Source: Peptococcaceae bacterium (GTDB taxonomy: Bacteria; Bacillota; Dehalobacteriia; UBA7702). From it: a stretch of 24,436 bases of DNA. A model generated the notes under the pieces. The model saw nothing but the letters and a program-made list of their open reading frames with translations. It was not told where the DNA came from and ran no database searches. Below, piece by piece: positions 14,093-21,225 of this stretch. A program made the translations under genes and the position numbers. How positions within the stretch are numbered: position 1 is the stretch's first letter; every line of letters starts with the position of its first letter. Where the stretch lies: contig DXZC01000009.1 in NCBI GenBank assembly GCA_019415505.1, positions 1-24,436 of the forward strand, written 5' to 3'.

Positions 14093-15307
14093 TTATAAAT
14101 TTAAGGGTTGTTTAGTGTCCTCCTGGGTACCACGAATATGGCCTATGGGACGCAGGGAAACCACATCGGGGTGTTTCTCATTTTTACCGCGGAATACGGG
14201 TAAGTTTTCTACGGCAAAGAGATACAGGAGCACCATTAAAGCGGTAAAGCCTATAACAATCCATATTTCCATCCAACTGGGGGAGTAGGAAGCTCCGGCA
14301 TAATCCGCCATGCCAATAAAGACAAAATCCAAACGGTTTATAAGTACGCCGGCCACGCCGCAAATTGCTGCCGTTAAACGGAAAGCAACCTTCTTAACCC
14401 AGGGGGAGAATATTATCACAGCGGGAATAATAAAGCCCACAATTGTTTCTAACAGGAACATATTACCTTCCAGGCCGCCGGAGAAGACTTCGCCCCAGGC
14501 GCCTCTAACGGTAAGATCCCCAATTTTAATGGCTAAATAGATCAGCAGGAATACTGCCGCCACCCGCATGAGCTTAATAATCATTGTATTGTCGGATTCC
14601 TTACGGTAATGACGGTTAGCTATGGTATATTCCGCGGCTACAAAACACAAGCCGCCGGAGAAGGACGTTATCAGGCAAGCCCAAGGCAGGAACTGAGAAT
14701 ACCAGATTACATTTAACTTTGTGGGCATTGCCAAGTAAATAGCGCCGTAGGCCGCTTCCTGACCAAAGGGTATAACGCAGGCCAGCAACACAATTACCGG
14801 TAGGAAAAATTTAACAACAGTCTTTACCCAAGGTTTATAGCGGTCGCCCCAAACTTCCAACAACTCAAATACCTGTAAGATAATATACAGGGTGATACAA
14901 ATTGCCACTTCATACAGGGGCGAAGTAACGGCAAAGGAAATGAGGAACCAATAGAAGTTATCCCAACGCCCGATTTCAATAAAGAGAATCAGGAAAACTA
15001 GCACATAACAGAAGAAGGATAACAGCAAGGCCCGCCTAGCCAGGGGCTTAAATTGGCGTATATGAAATACATGGACTAAAATTCCCACGGCAAAACCACA
15101 AGCTCCTAAAGCGCTGAGAATCAAGTCACAATAAATCCAAAATCCCCAGGGCCACTCATTGCTTAAATTCGTGGTATCGCCTAAGCCGTTGATTAAGCGG
15201 TAAATCATGATGAAAATGCCAAATACCGCCAAGAGCAGAAGGAGCCAACGTGTTAATGTAAAGCGAAAGTTCGCTTTTTTATTGATTCTTATATTGTAAT
15301 CAAACAT
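14093..15307 (-). CDS. HybB/NrfD-type membrane subunit of the hydrogenase
   Basis: A 404-residue integral membrane protein with about ten transmembrane helices, of the NrfD/PsrC/HybB family. These subunits pass electrons between an extracytoplasmic iron-sulfur subunit and the quinone pool, sometimes with proton translocation. Conserved features such as a Gly/Ala-rich helix with acidic residues (LFIEIGRWDNFYW) are visible. Start ATG 15307: AGGAGG is 9 bases upstream, and it overlaps the end of the ferredoxin gene by 8 bases. Together with the ferredoxin subunit and HydA it forms a plausible H2:menaquinone module. The partner with [NiFe] hydrogenase 2 is HybB; here the catalytic unit is instead [FeFe]. 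Confidence 0.88.
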   Translation of the reverse strand: MFDYNIRINKKANFRFTLTRWLLLLLAVFGIFIMIYRLINGLGDTTNLSNEWPWGFWIYCDLILSALGACGFAVGILVHVFHIRQFKPLARRALLLSFFCYVLVFLILFIEIGRWDNFYWFLISFAVTSPLYEVAICITLYIILQVFELLEVWGDRYKPWVKTVVKFFLPVIVLLACVIPFGQEAAYGAIYLAMPTKLNVIWYSQFLPWACLITSFSGGLCFVAAEYTIANRHYRKESDNTMIIKLMRVAAVFLLIYLAIKIGDLTVRGAWGEVFSGGLEGNMFLLETIVGFIIPAVIIFSPWVKKVAFRLTAAICGVAGVLINRLDFVFIGMADYAGASYSPSWMEIWIVIGFTALMVLLYLFAVENLPVFRGKNEKHPDVVSLRPIGHIRGTQEDTKQPLNL

Positions 15308-16100
15308 CTTGCTCTCCCTCCTGTCCTTTATTCTTCTCATCCTCCAGTTTCATACGGCGCTTGGTGTAAAGTCCCAAGGCCCCGAATACTACCAAACCGC
15401 CGGCGAAAATACCCGGTTTCCATTTGGAGTAATCGTGAACTGTGGCGGGAATGCTCTTTTCCGGTACATTGGTGGGAAAACCTAATTGTTCAAAGGGTAC
15501 GTCGGAGATATAGAGCCAGCGGGTACCGCCGCCTTGTTTCTCCCCGTAAACCTCGTTAATATACTTAGAATCCTGGGAAATTATGGCATGAGCCTCACCT
15601 AAGAGCTCATCCCGGTCGCCAAAGGTCAAAGCGCCGGTGGGACACACCGATGTGCAGGCGGGTTTTTCATTATCCGCCACTTTTTCAGCGCAGAGCTGGC
15701 ACTTCATAATAGAGGGGAAAGTTTTATCCCACTCATATTTGGGCACATCATAGGGACAACCAATCATACAATAGCGACAGCCTACGCATTTTTTCGGATC
15801 ATAGACTACAGCGCCGGTGTTGGGATCCACCAAAATGGCCTTAGCAAAGCACACAGAAACGCAAGATGGTTCCAAACAGTGCATACACTGGTGTTTAGCA
15901 AAGCGTAAAACGCTTTCACCCTTTGTCGTGGTGGCTTCATGGTAGGTTACTGTGGTCCAGGTATTCGCATCCAATTCCGCCTCAAAACCGTGGGCGTTAC
16001 CATTGGGAGAATCCAAGTCGTTCCACAATTTACAAGCTACTGTACAGCTACCACAGCCAACGCACTTTGTTACGTCAAAAAGAACGCCACTGTTTTTCAT
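15300..16100 (-). CDS. Four-cluster ferredoxin subunit with C-terminal membrane anchor (HybA/DmsB-like)
   Basis: A 266-residue electron-transfer subunit with four cysteine groups: CVGCGSCTVAC (13-23), CMHCLEPSCVSVC, CVGCRYCMIGCPYDVP and CQLC...CTSVCPTGAL, so four [4Fe-4S] clusters. Near the C terminus is one membrane helix (WKPGIFAGGLVVFGALGLY) followed by KRRMK, which by the positive-inside rule puts the Fe-S domain outside the cell membrane. It has no signal peptide of its own, so it probably travels through Tat with HydA (hitchhiking). SD GGGAGGTG is 8 bases before ATG; the start overlaps the hydA stop by one base (TGATG). It links the hydrogenase to the HybB-like subunit. Confidence 0.92.
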   Translation of the reverse strand: MKNSGVLFDVTKCVGCGSCTVACKLWNDLDSPNGNAHGFEAELDANTWTTVTYHEATTTKGESVLRFAKHQCMHCLEPSCVSVCFAKAILVDPNTGAVVYDPKKCVGCRYCMIGCPYDVPKYEWDKTFPSIMKCQLCAEKVADNEKPACTSVCPTGALTFGDRDELLGEAHAIISQDSKYINEVYGEKQGGGTRWLYISDVPFEQLGFPTNVPEKSIPATVHDYSKWKPGIFAGGLVVFGALGLYTKRRMKLEDEKNKGQEGEQDV

Positions 16101-17659
16101 CAGGCTTCACCTCCCTTTTTGGGGGTTAACTCATTGCCACGGCTAGTATAGTGTGTATGCAGCAGTTCATGGGCTAATTCGCTACAGGGCTCACCCAAAA
16201 ACTCCTGGTATACAGTGGCTATCTCAGTGTTTTCATGGCTCAGACGTTTATTTTCAGCCATAGTTCTGTCCCGCTCATACAGAGATTCCGTGCGTTTCTC
16301 CCGCATAGAATTGTCCGGTGGTACTGTAGTCTTAGGCTGTCCGCCGCCGGAAATACAGCCGCCAGGACAACACATAACCTCAATAAAATGATAATTGGCC
16401 TCGCCAGCGCGGACCTGGTCGCAAAGGGTTCTCGCCGCTGACAAGCTACTAGCTACGGCCACTCTAACCTCGCCGGCGCCAGGAACATTGAGGGCAGCCT
16501 CTTTAATGGAATCCAAACCCCGTACTGGCTGTAAATCCAAAAGTCCCTCTGGGGGCTCTTCGCCGGATACCACAGCGTAAACAGTGCGGATGGCAGCTTC
16601 CATAACGCCGCCGGTATTGCCGAAAATTACGCCAGCGCCAGAGCCTTCACCCATAATTGGGTCAAAAGCTTCGTCCTCTAGGGAATCGAAATCAATGCCC
16701 TCCTCCTTTATGAAGGTAGCCAATTCCCTGGTGCTGAGGACAAAATCCGTATCACGCATATCAGCAATGTTGTTATAAACGCCGGAGCTGTCAAATTCAG
16801 GGCGGTTAGCCTCAAATTTCTTCGCTGTACAGGGCATAATAGCAACGCTAACAATCTTTTTGGGGTCCACCTTTTTCTTCTGAGCATAATAGGTTTTAAT
16901 CAAAGGACCCTGCATTCCCATGGGCGACTTAGCGCTGGAAAGGTTATCTATTAAATCGGGATAATAGTATTCCAGGAATTTTACCCAGCCGGGGCAGCAG
17001 GAGGTAAATTGGGGTAAAACCCCGCCGCCTGTTAGACGTTGGATAAATTCCGTACCCTCTTCCATAATGGTAAGGTCAGCGCCAAAGTTGGTGTCCAGCA
17101 CGCCGTCAAAACCTAAGCGACGGAGAGCGGCTACCATTTTACCTTCCACCCAAGCGCCGGTTTCAGAATCAAATTCTTCACCCAAACCCACACGCACAGA
17201 AGGCGCGGTCTGCACAACCACATATTTATTGGGGTCCTTAATAGCCTCCCGAACCATTTCTATTTGGCTCCGTTCCGTTATAGCGCCGGAAGGGCAATAT
17301 AAGGCGCATTGGCCGCAGTGGACGCAGATAAACTCATCTTTAATGGGTAATTCATAGTAATCGAATACTGACTGTACTCTCTCACAGGCTTCCAAGCATT
17401 GGCCGCAAAGAACACATTTAGTGTCGTCACGCACTACCGCAATATTATTAGGGTCCAGGGGTACCCTACCCTTTACCTGGGCGGTCCATTGGCCCTTACT
17501 GCGGTATTGTACAGGCAGCCAGCCGTCCTTGCCGCCTATTTCCTCTACCACGCCGCAACCGGAAAGGGTTGCCATGGTACCAGCGGCGGCGGCTACGCCC
17601 AAAAACTGACGACGCGTGATTTTGGGCCGGTCTTTTTCTTTTTGTTTAACTTTTTTCAC
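16100..17659 (-). CDS. hydA: Tat-exported [FeFe]-hydrogenase, probable lipoprotein
   Basis: A 519-residue [FeFe]-hydrogenase. N terminus: twin-arginine signal TRRQFLG (15-21), an Ala-rich core and a lipobox LSGC (Cys35). Two [4Fe-4S] ferredoxin motifs follow (Cys82-92 and Cys112-122), then the H-cluster motifs L1 TSCCPGW (219-225), L2 MPCTAKKFE (275-283) and L3 EVMCCPGGCISGGG (427-440). The C-terminal small-subunit domain (about 452-508, ending in LLHTHYTSRG) is fused. Start GTG 17659 is chosen for its strong SD GAGGGGAG 9 bases upstream; an earlier GTG (17704) lacks this. It oxidises or makes H2 outside the membrane, linked to the next two genes. All catalytic cysteines are present. Maturases HydEFG are not in the window. 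Confidence 0.95.
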   Translation of the reverse strand: MKKVKQKEKDRPKITRRQFLGVAAAAGTMATLSGCGVVEEIGGKDGWLPVQYRSKGQWTAQVKGRVPLDPNNIAVVRDDTKCVLCGQCLEACERVQSVFDYYELPIKDEFICVHCGQCALYCPSGAITERSQIEMVREAIKDPNKYVVVQTAPSVRVGLGEEFDSETGAWVEGKMVAALRRLGFDGVLDTNFGADLTIMEEGTEFIQRLTGGGVLPQFTSCCPGWVKFLEYYYPDLIDNLSSAKSPMGMQGPLIKTYYAQKKKVDPKKIVSVAIMPCTAKKFEANRPEFDSSGVYNNIADMRDTDFVLSTRELATFIKEEGIDFDSLEDEAFDPIMGEGSGAGVIFGNTGGVMEAAIRTVYAVVSGEEPPEGLLDLQPVRGLDSIKEAALNVPGAGEVRVAVASSLSAARTLCDQVRAGEANYHFIEVMCCPGGCISGGGQPKTTVPPDNSMREKRTESLYERDRTMAENKRLSHENTEIATVYQEFLGEPCSELAHELLHTHYTSRGNELTPKKGGEA

Positions 17660-17700
17660 AGTGCAAATCTCCCCTCTCTGGAAAGAATTGGTGTAGTCTT

Positions 17701-18045
17701 TCACTTCAGAATGGATCTACCTTTACCAACAACCTTCAGCGAACGCAAATCCTTTTTAATCTCCGTCACTGGCGCTACGGTATCGGCGATATCTTGTTTA
17801 ACGTCTGTTAAGGGGTTCATTTCCTCAACCTTTTCTTTAGTTTTAGCAACACTTTCTTTCATGTCCTGTATAGGCGTATCTTCCACAGCATCGTTGACAT
17901 AGGCCTTAGCGTCGTAGAGAAAATCGCGGCCTTTTTTAACCGCTTTGCCCAAGCCCTTGGCGACTTTCGCCATATCCTTGGGGCCTACCACTAAGAAGGC
18001 CACCAGCAAGATAACAAGAAGCTCCGACATACTTATATTAAACAT
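17701..18045 (-). CDS. TatA/TatB-family protein, second copy
   Basis: A 114-residue protein with an N-terminal membrane helix (MSELLVILLVAFLVVGPKDM), the VGPK hinge and a long amphipathic/charged helix with KGLGKAVKKGRDF, then a Lys/Asp/Glu-rich tail. The GPK hinge and longer tail fit TatB or a TatB-like TatA. It precedes the hydrogenase gene and is followed 5 kb later by tatA and tatC in the same operon, so it may supply the TatB function of a hydrogenase-specific translocon. The start ATG has GGGTGA upstream. The stop (17701) is 41 bases before the hydA start. Confidence 0.88.
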   Translation of the reverse strand: MFNISMSELLVILLVAFLVVGPKDMAKVAKGLGKAVKKGRDFLYDAKAYVNDAVEDTPIQDMKESVAKTKEKVEEMNPLTDVKQDIADTVAPVTEIKKDLRSLKVVGKGRSILK

Positions 18046-18084
18046 AACGCATCACCCTAACCTTTGTCATTCTAACTTTTGTCG

Positions 18085-19647
18085 TTACTTTTTCTTAGGC
18101 GGTACATATGGTATGCCTAAGCGGTCGGCGTCGTGGTCCCGTCCCAAAAAGTAATTGGGCCAGGAAGCTTGCTGGTAAAGACGCCAATCGCAGGGGGCTA
18201 CGGAATATTCCCGCAGCTCGTCTTCATTGCCGTACCCTTTAAGACGGTTATACGCTTTTACATAGACGCACTTTTTCTTACCTGGATATACCTCGCACCA
18301 GCCGTCGCGGCTACCGCCGCAAGCGCCGTTGCGTTGATGTTTCGGACATTTTGACATGGGACAAGAATAGGCTACATGGGTCAAGGCGCAGTCGCCGCAA
18401 TCCTTGCAATCGTATAATATCGTCTTAGCCATATGTTCACAGAAATGATAGGGCCGCATAACTTTGGTGCCATCAATAAGTTTATAAAAGCCGCGCATAA
18501 AATTAAAAAGATTACGTCCCGGAGTCATCATTAGCCAATGAGTGAAATGAGAGAGATGGTAAATAAAGCCCACCTTCATTTCTAGAGCGTCCTTATATAT
18601 TTCTGTAGGTTCCTCGGTATTAAGGCCGGTTTTTTCGTCTTTTTTATAGAAATAAAAACCGTTCTTCATGGGGTAATCGAATTCATTTACATGGGACTGC
18701 CAATTAGCTTCATACTTTTCACCTTCATCAAGGATGAAATCCATATGTTCCTTGGTAATGCCGTGACCGCCGATATGAGCGCCGGCAAAGCCCATGCCCT
18801 TCATGATACCGTACATTTTAGCAGCACGGGTCAAACGGGCCTCTAACCCCTTATCCGCGCTTTGCTTTTCTTCTTCCAGCTTAGCAACAAGCTCGTCAGT
18901 AGCCACACAGCCAGGTAAACCGTTGCGGTTCATCAATTTGGCAGCGCCCAGCGGCAATATGTAGATATTGCCCACCAAAGGCACATTCAAATCGTTTAGG
19001 CGCATAAACTGCAAAACTTCATGGTATTTACGCATATCATAACCCAACTGAGTAATGATAAACTTAGCGCCGCCGTCCCTCACCTTTTTTATCAGTTTAT
19101 TATACTGAGCATATTGCTCCGATTCCTGACTTTTAAAGGGGGATACAGCGCAACCATAGAAAAAGTCGGTGGGTTCATTCTTTATGGTCTTGGTCCCTAC
19201 TTGGTATTCCAAGCCTTGATTCATACGGCCGACTAAATCAGCGCAATGAATGGGGTCTATATCAAATACCGGTTTAGCCCGGCCTTCATAGGCGTTATTA
19301 ACATAGTCTCCAGTCATTATAAGCAGGTTGCGTATGCCGCTTCTGGCCATGGCATAAAGCTGGCTCTCCATTTGGGTTCTGTTTTTATCTTTACAGGTAA
19401 AGTGTACCAGGGGCTCTATACCTATATCCAGAATTTCCTTACCGAGATTCTCCGCCAGAATAGCCGGATTACCACCGGGACAGTCCGTAATGGTAATAGC
19501 GTGAATTCTGGGATCCTGCACTGCGACTTTGGCTGTGGCGATGGCTTCTTCTTGGGCTTTTTCTCTGGCGCCTCGCCCAGGGACAATTTCCCAAGTAACA
19601 GAAAATGTACCGGTATCCAAGAGAGACTCTTTGAATTTATTTATCAT
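18085..19647 (-). CDS. metF: Methylene-THF reductase with fused MetV-type C-terminal domain
   Basis: A 520-residue fusion. Residues about 10-300 form the MTHFR TIM barrel (TWEIVPGRG start, ITDCPGGNP, the HFTCKDKNR strand, LIMTGDYV). The C-terminal third has the Cys-rich domain seen in MetV-type proteins (CKDCGDC, CPMSKCPKH, NGACGGSRDGWCEV, KKC). The enzyme interconverts methylene-THF and methyl-THF. In acetogens MetF and MetV are often separate; here they are one chain. No HdrABC, MvhD or RnfC2 partner is next to it, so the electron carrier is unknown. Start ATG 19647 (AAAGGAG 9 bases upstream); a TTG three codons earlier touches the SD and is rejected. The methyl-THF side would connect to corrinoid methyltransferases such as those fed by MttB. 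Confidence 0.92.
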   Translation of the reverse strand: MINKFKESLLDTGTFSVTWEIVPGRGAREKAQEEAIATAKVAVQDPRIHAITITDCPGGNPAILAENLGKEILDIGIEPLVHFTCKDKNRTQMESQLYAMARSGIRNLLIMTGDYVNNAYEGRAKPVFDIDPIHCADLVGRMNQGLEYQVGTKTIKNEPTDFFYGCAVSPFKSQESEQYAQYNKLIKKVRDGGAKFIITQLGYDMRKYHEVLQFMRLNDLNVPLVGNIYILPLGAAKLMNRNGLPGCVATDELVAKLEEEKQSADKGLEARLTRAAKMYGIMKGMGFAGAHIGGHGITKEHMDFILDEGEKYEANWQSHVNEFDYPMKNGFYFYKKDEKTGLNTEEPTEIYKDALEMKVGFIYHLSHFTHWLMMTPGRNLFNFMRGFYKLIDGTKVMRPYHFCEHMAKTILYDCKDCGDCALTHVAYSCPMSKCPKHQRNGACGGSRDGWCEVYPGKKKCVYVKAYNRLKGYGNEDELREYSVAPCDWRLYQQASWPNYFLGRDHDADRLGIPYVPPKKK

Positions 19648-19681
19648 AGTTCTCAACTCCTTTGCGGTAATTTCTTACAAG

Positions 19682-20539
19682 TCACGCGCCGGCTTTCTCC
19701 GCAGCCTGAATCACATGTTTTGCCAAAACAGAAGTGGTTACGCTGCCAACGCCACCCGGCACGGGGGTAATGGCCTTGACTAAATCCTCAGCGTAGGCAA
19801 AATCAACATCGCCCACTATTTTAGAGGAATCGTTGGGATCGGCGTTTATGCCAACGTCAATCACGATTTGCCCCGGAGCCAGATGCTTCTCACCCACTAA
19901 ATTGGCTTTGCCAGCCGCGGAAATTATTATTTCCGCATTTTTGCAGGGGGTAGAGACATCTTTAGTATATATATGGCAAACGCTCAAGGTAGCAAAGCGG
20001 TTTAAGAGCAGAACCGATAAGGGTTTACCCACTACCGCACCCCAACCTACCAAGGCGACCCGGGCGCTTTTAACCGGTATATCATAATAATCAAGTATTT
20101 CCATGACAGCCTGGGCAGTACAAGGCGGGAAGCCATCCTCGCTGCCGTCATAAACCAAACCACTGTTTATGGTGGTCATAGCGTCCACATCTTTTTCCGC
20201 TACCAGGGTGTTACAGACTTTATCATAATTGAGGTGGGCCGGCAAGGGACGGAACAATAGCACACCATGTACGCTGGCGTCTTTATTTAATTCTTCAATG
20301 GCAGCCAACAGGGTATCCTCAGCTACATCCCCAGGTAAAATTACATTTCTTACCGCGATACCCAAGGCGCCGCATTTTTTGGTGGCCCCTCTCTCATAAG
20401 CGATATCGCTTTCTTTTTCCCCTACCCGCACAATAGCTAAAGTAGGCGTAATATTCTTTTCCTTTAATTTTTCAACTCTCTCTAATAGCTCCTTTTGTAG
20501 AGCAGCGGCAACATCCTTGCCGGATAAAATTTGTGCCAT
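19682..20539 (-). CDS. folD: Methylene-THF dehydrogenase (FolD)
   Basis: A 285-residue FolD with the N-terminal substrate domain, the PPCTAQA loop (FPPCTP-type motif) and the nucleotide-binding GWGAVVGKP (around 164-172), then ITPVPGGVGSVTTSVL at the end. It converts methylene-THF to methenyl-THF with NAD(P). The usual YxxxK catalytic pair of bifunctional FolD is altered: Tyr48 is kept (YERGATKKC) but the Lys four residues later is Ala, with Lys54 two residues further on. This may mean loss of cyclohydrolase activity, which would fit the separate FchA encoded next door. SD AAGGAGG is 11 bases before the ATG, with 35 bases between it and fchA. Confidence 0.93.
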   Translation of the reverse strand: MAQILSGKDVAAALQKELLERVEKLKEKNITPTLAIVRVGEKESDIAYERGATKKCGALGIAVRNVILPGDVAEDTLLAAIEELNKDASVHGVLLFRPLPAHLNYDKVCNTLVAEKDVDAMTTINSGLVYDGSEDGFPPCTAQAVMEILDYYDIPVKSARVALVGWGAVVGKPLSVLLLNRFATLSVCHIYTKDVSTPCKNAEIIISAAGKANLVGEKHLAPGQIVIDVGINADPNDSSKIVGDVDFAYAEDLVKAITPVPGGVGSVTTSVLAKHVIQAAEKAGA

Positions 20540-20574
20540 AAGAAACCCTACCTCCTTTTCCCGTGGTACCTTAT

Positions 20575-21204
20575 TTAACTAATGGCTCGCAGCGTTCTTT
20601 CATAGATAAGATCCGCCTTTTCGCCATATTCCTTAACCATACCATCGGTTTTTTCATTCATGGCCTCAGCCTGTTCCCGGTTTTGCATGGTCTTGGTATT
20701 AATATAAACATTCATGGCAGCTCCCTGTAAAGCAGCTTTACAACAGAGGGCCCCAACCCCTACATCACTAACCAGCATGGGATTACCTTTTTGCAAAAAC
20801 TCAGACAAACAATCAAGAGCGTCACAGCAACAAGCCATAATTTCCAGCGGAACCTTACAGGCGTCTAAGGTAACTTTTTCCATAACTTCCGCCTTCTTCT
20901 GCCGCTCTTCCTCAGTATTTTCTTTTAAAGCATAAGCTTGGGACAGTGGGATAAATAGAACAGCATCCTCATCCATAAGCTGTAAAAACCGTTCCTGGAG
21001 TTCATCACATTTCTCTTGCAGGCGGATAATATCATCTTCTACGTTAACAAATTTCTTTTTCCCCTTGGTGAAGCTCCCGACCATATTGCCGAGAGCGGTG
21101 CCAACGGCTCCCACCAGAGCCGAGGCACCACCCCCACCGGGAACTGGAGTTTTGTCAGCGAGTTCCTTTACTACCGCGCCGCAGGTTTTTTCCGCAAAAC
21201 TCAT
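20575..21204 (-). CDS. fchA: Methenyl-THF cyclohydrolase (FchA)
   Basis: A 209-residue mostly helical protein of the formiminotransferase-cyclodeaminase-like family. The signature is TPVPGGGGASALVGAVGTALGNMV near residue 20, followed by the KKFVNVEDD helix. It hydrolyses methenyl-THF to 10-formyl-THF, the step between FolD and Fhs. The ATG at 21204 has GAGGGGG 8 bases upstream. It is 21 bases after fhs and 35 before folD, so the three methyl-branch enzymes are expressed together in pathway order. Length is as in other acetogens. Confidence 0.93.
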   Translation of the reverse strand: MSFAEKTCGAVVKELADKTPVPGGGGASALVGAVGTALGNMVGSFTKGKKKFVNVEDDIIRLQEKCDELQERFLQLMDEDAVLFIPLSQAYALKENTEEERQKKAEVMEKVTLDACKVPLEIMACCCDALDCLSEFLQKGNPMLVSDVGVGALCCKAALQGAAMNVYINTKTMQNREQAEAMNEKTDGMVKEYGEKADLIYERTLRAIS

Positions 21205-21225
21205 AACGCGTTCCCCCTCATTATA

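Noticed and set aside
17399..17902. Long plus-strand open frame opposite hydA/tatA
   Set aside because: It is an antisense shadow of conserved genes with no RBS or family features. The same holds for the frames at 19246-19770, 13085-13498 and 3965-4411.
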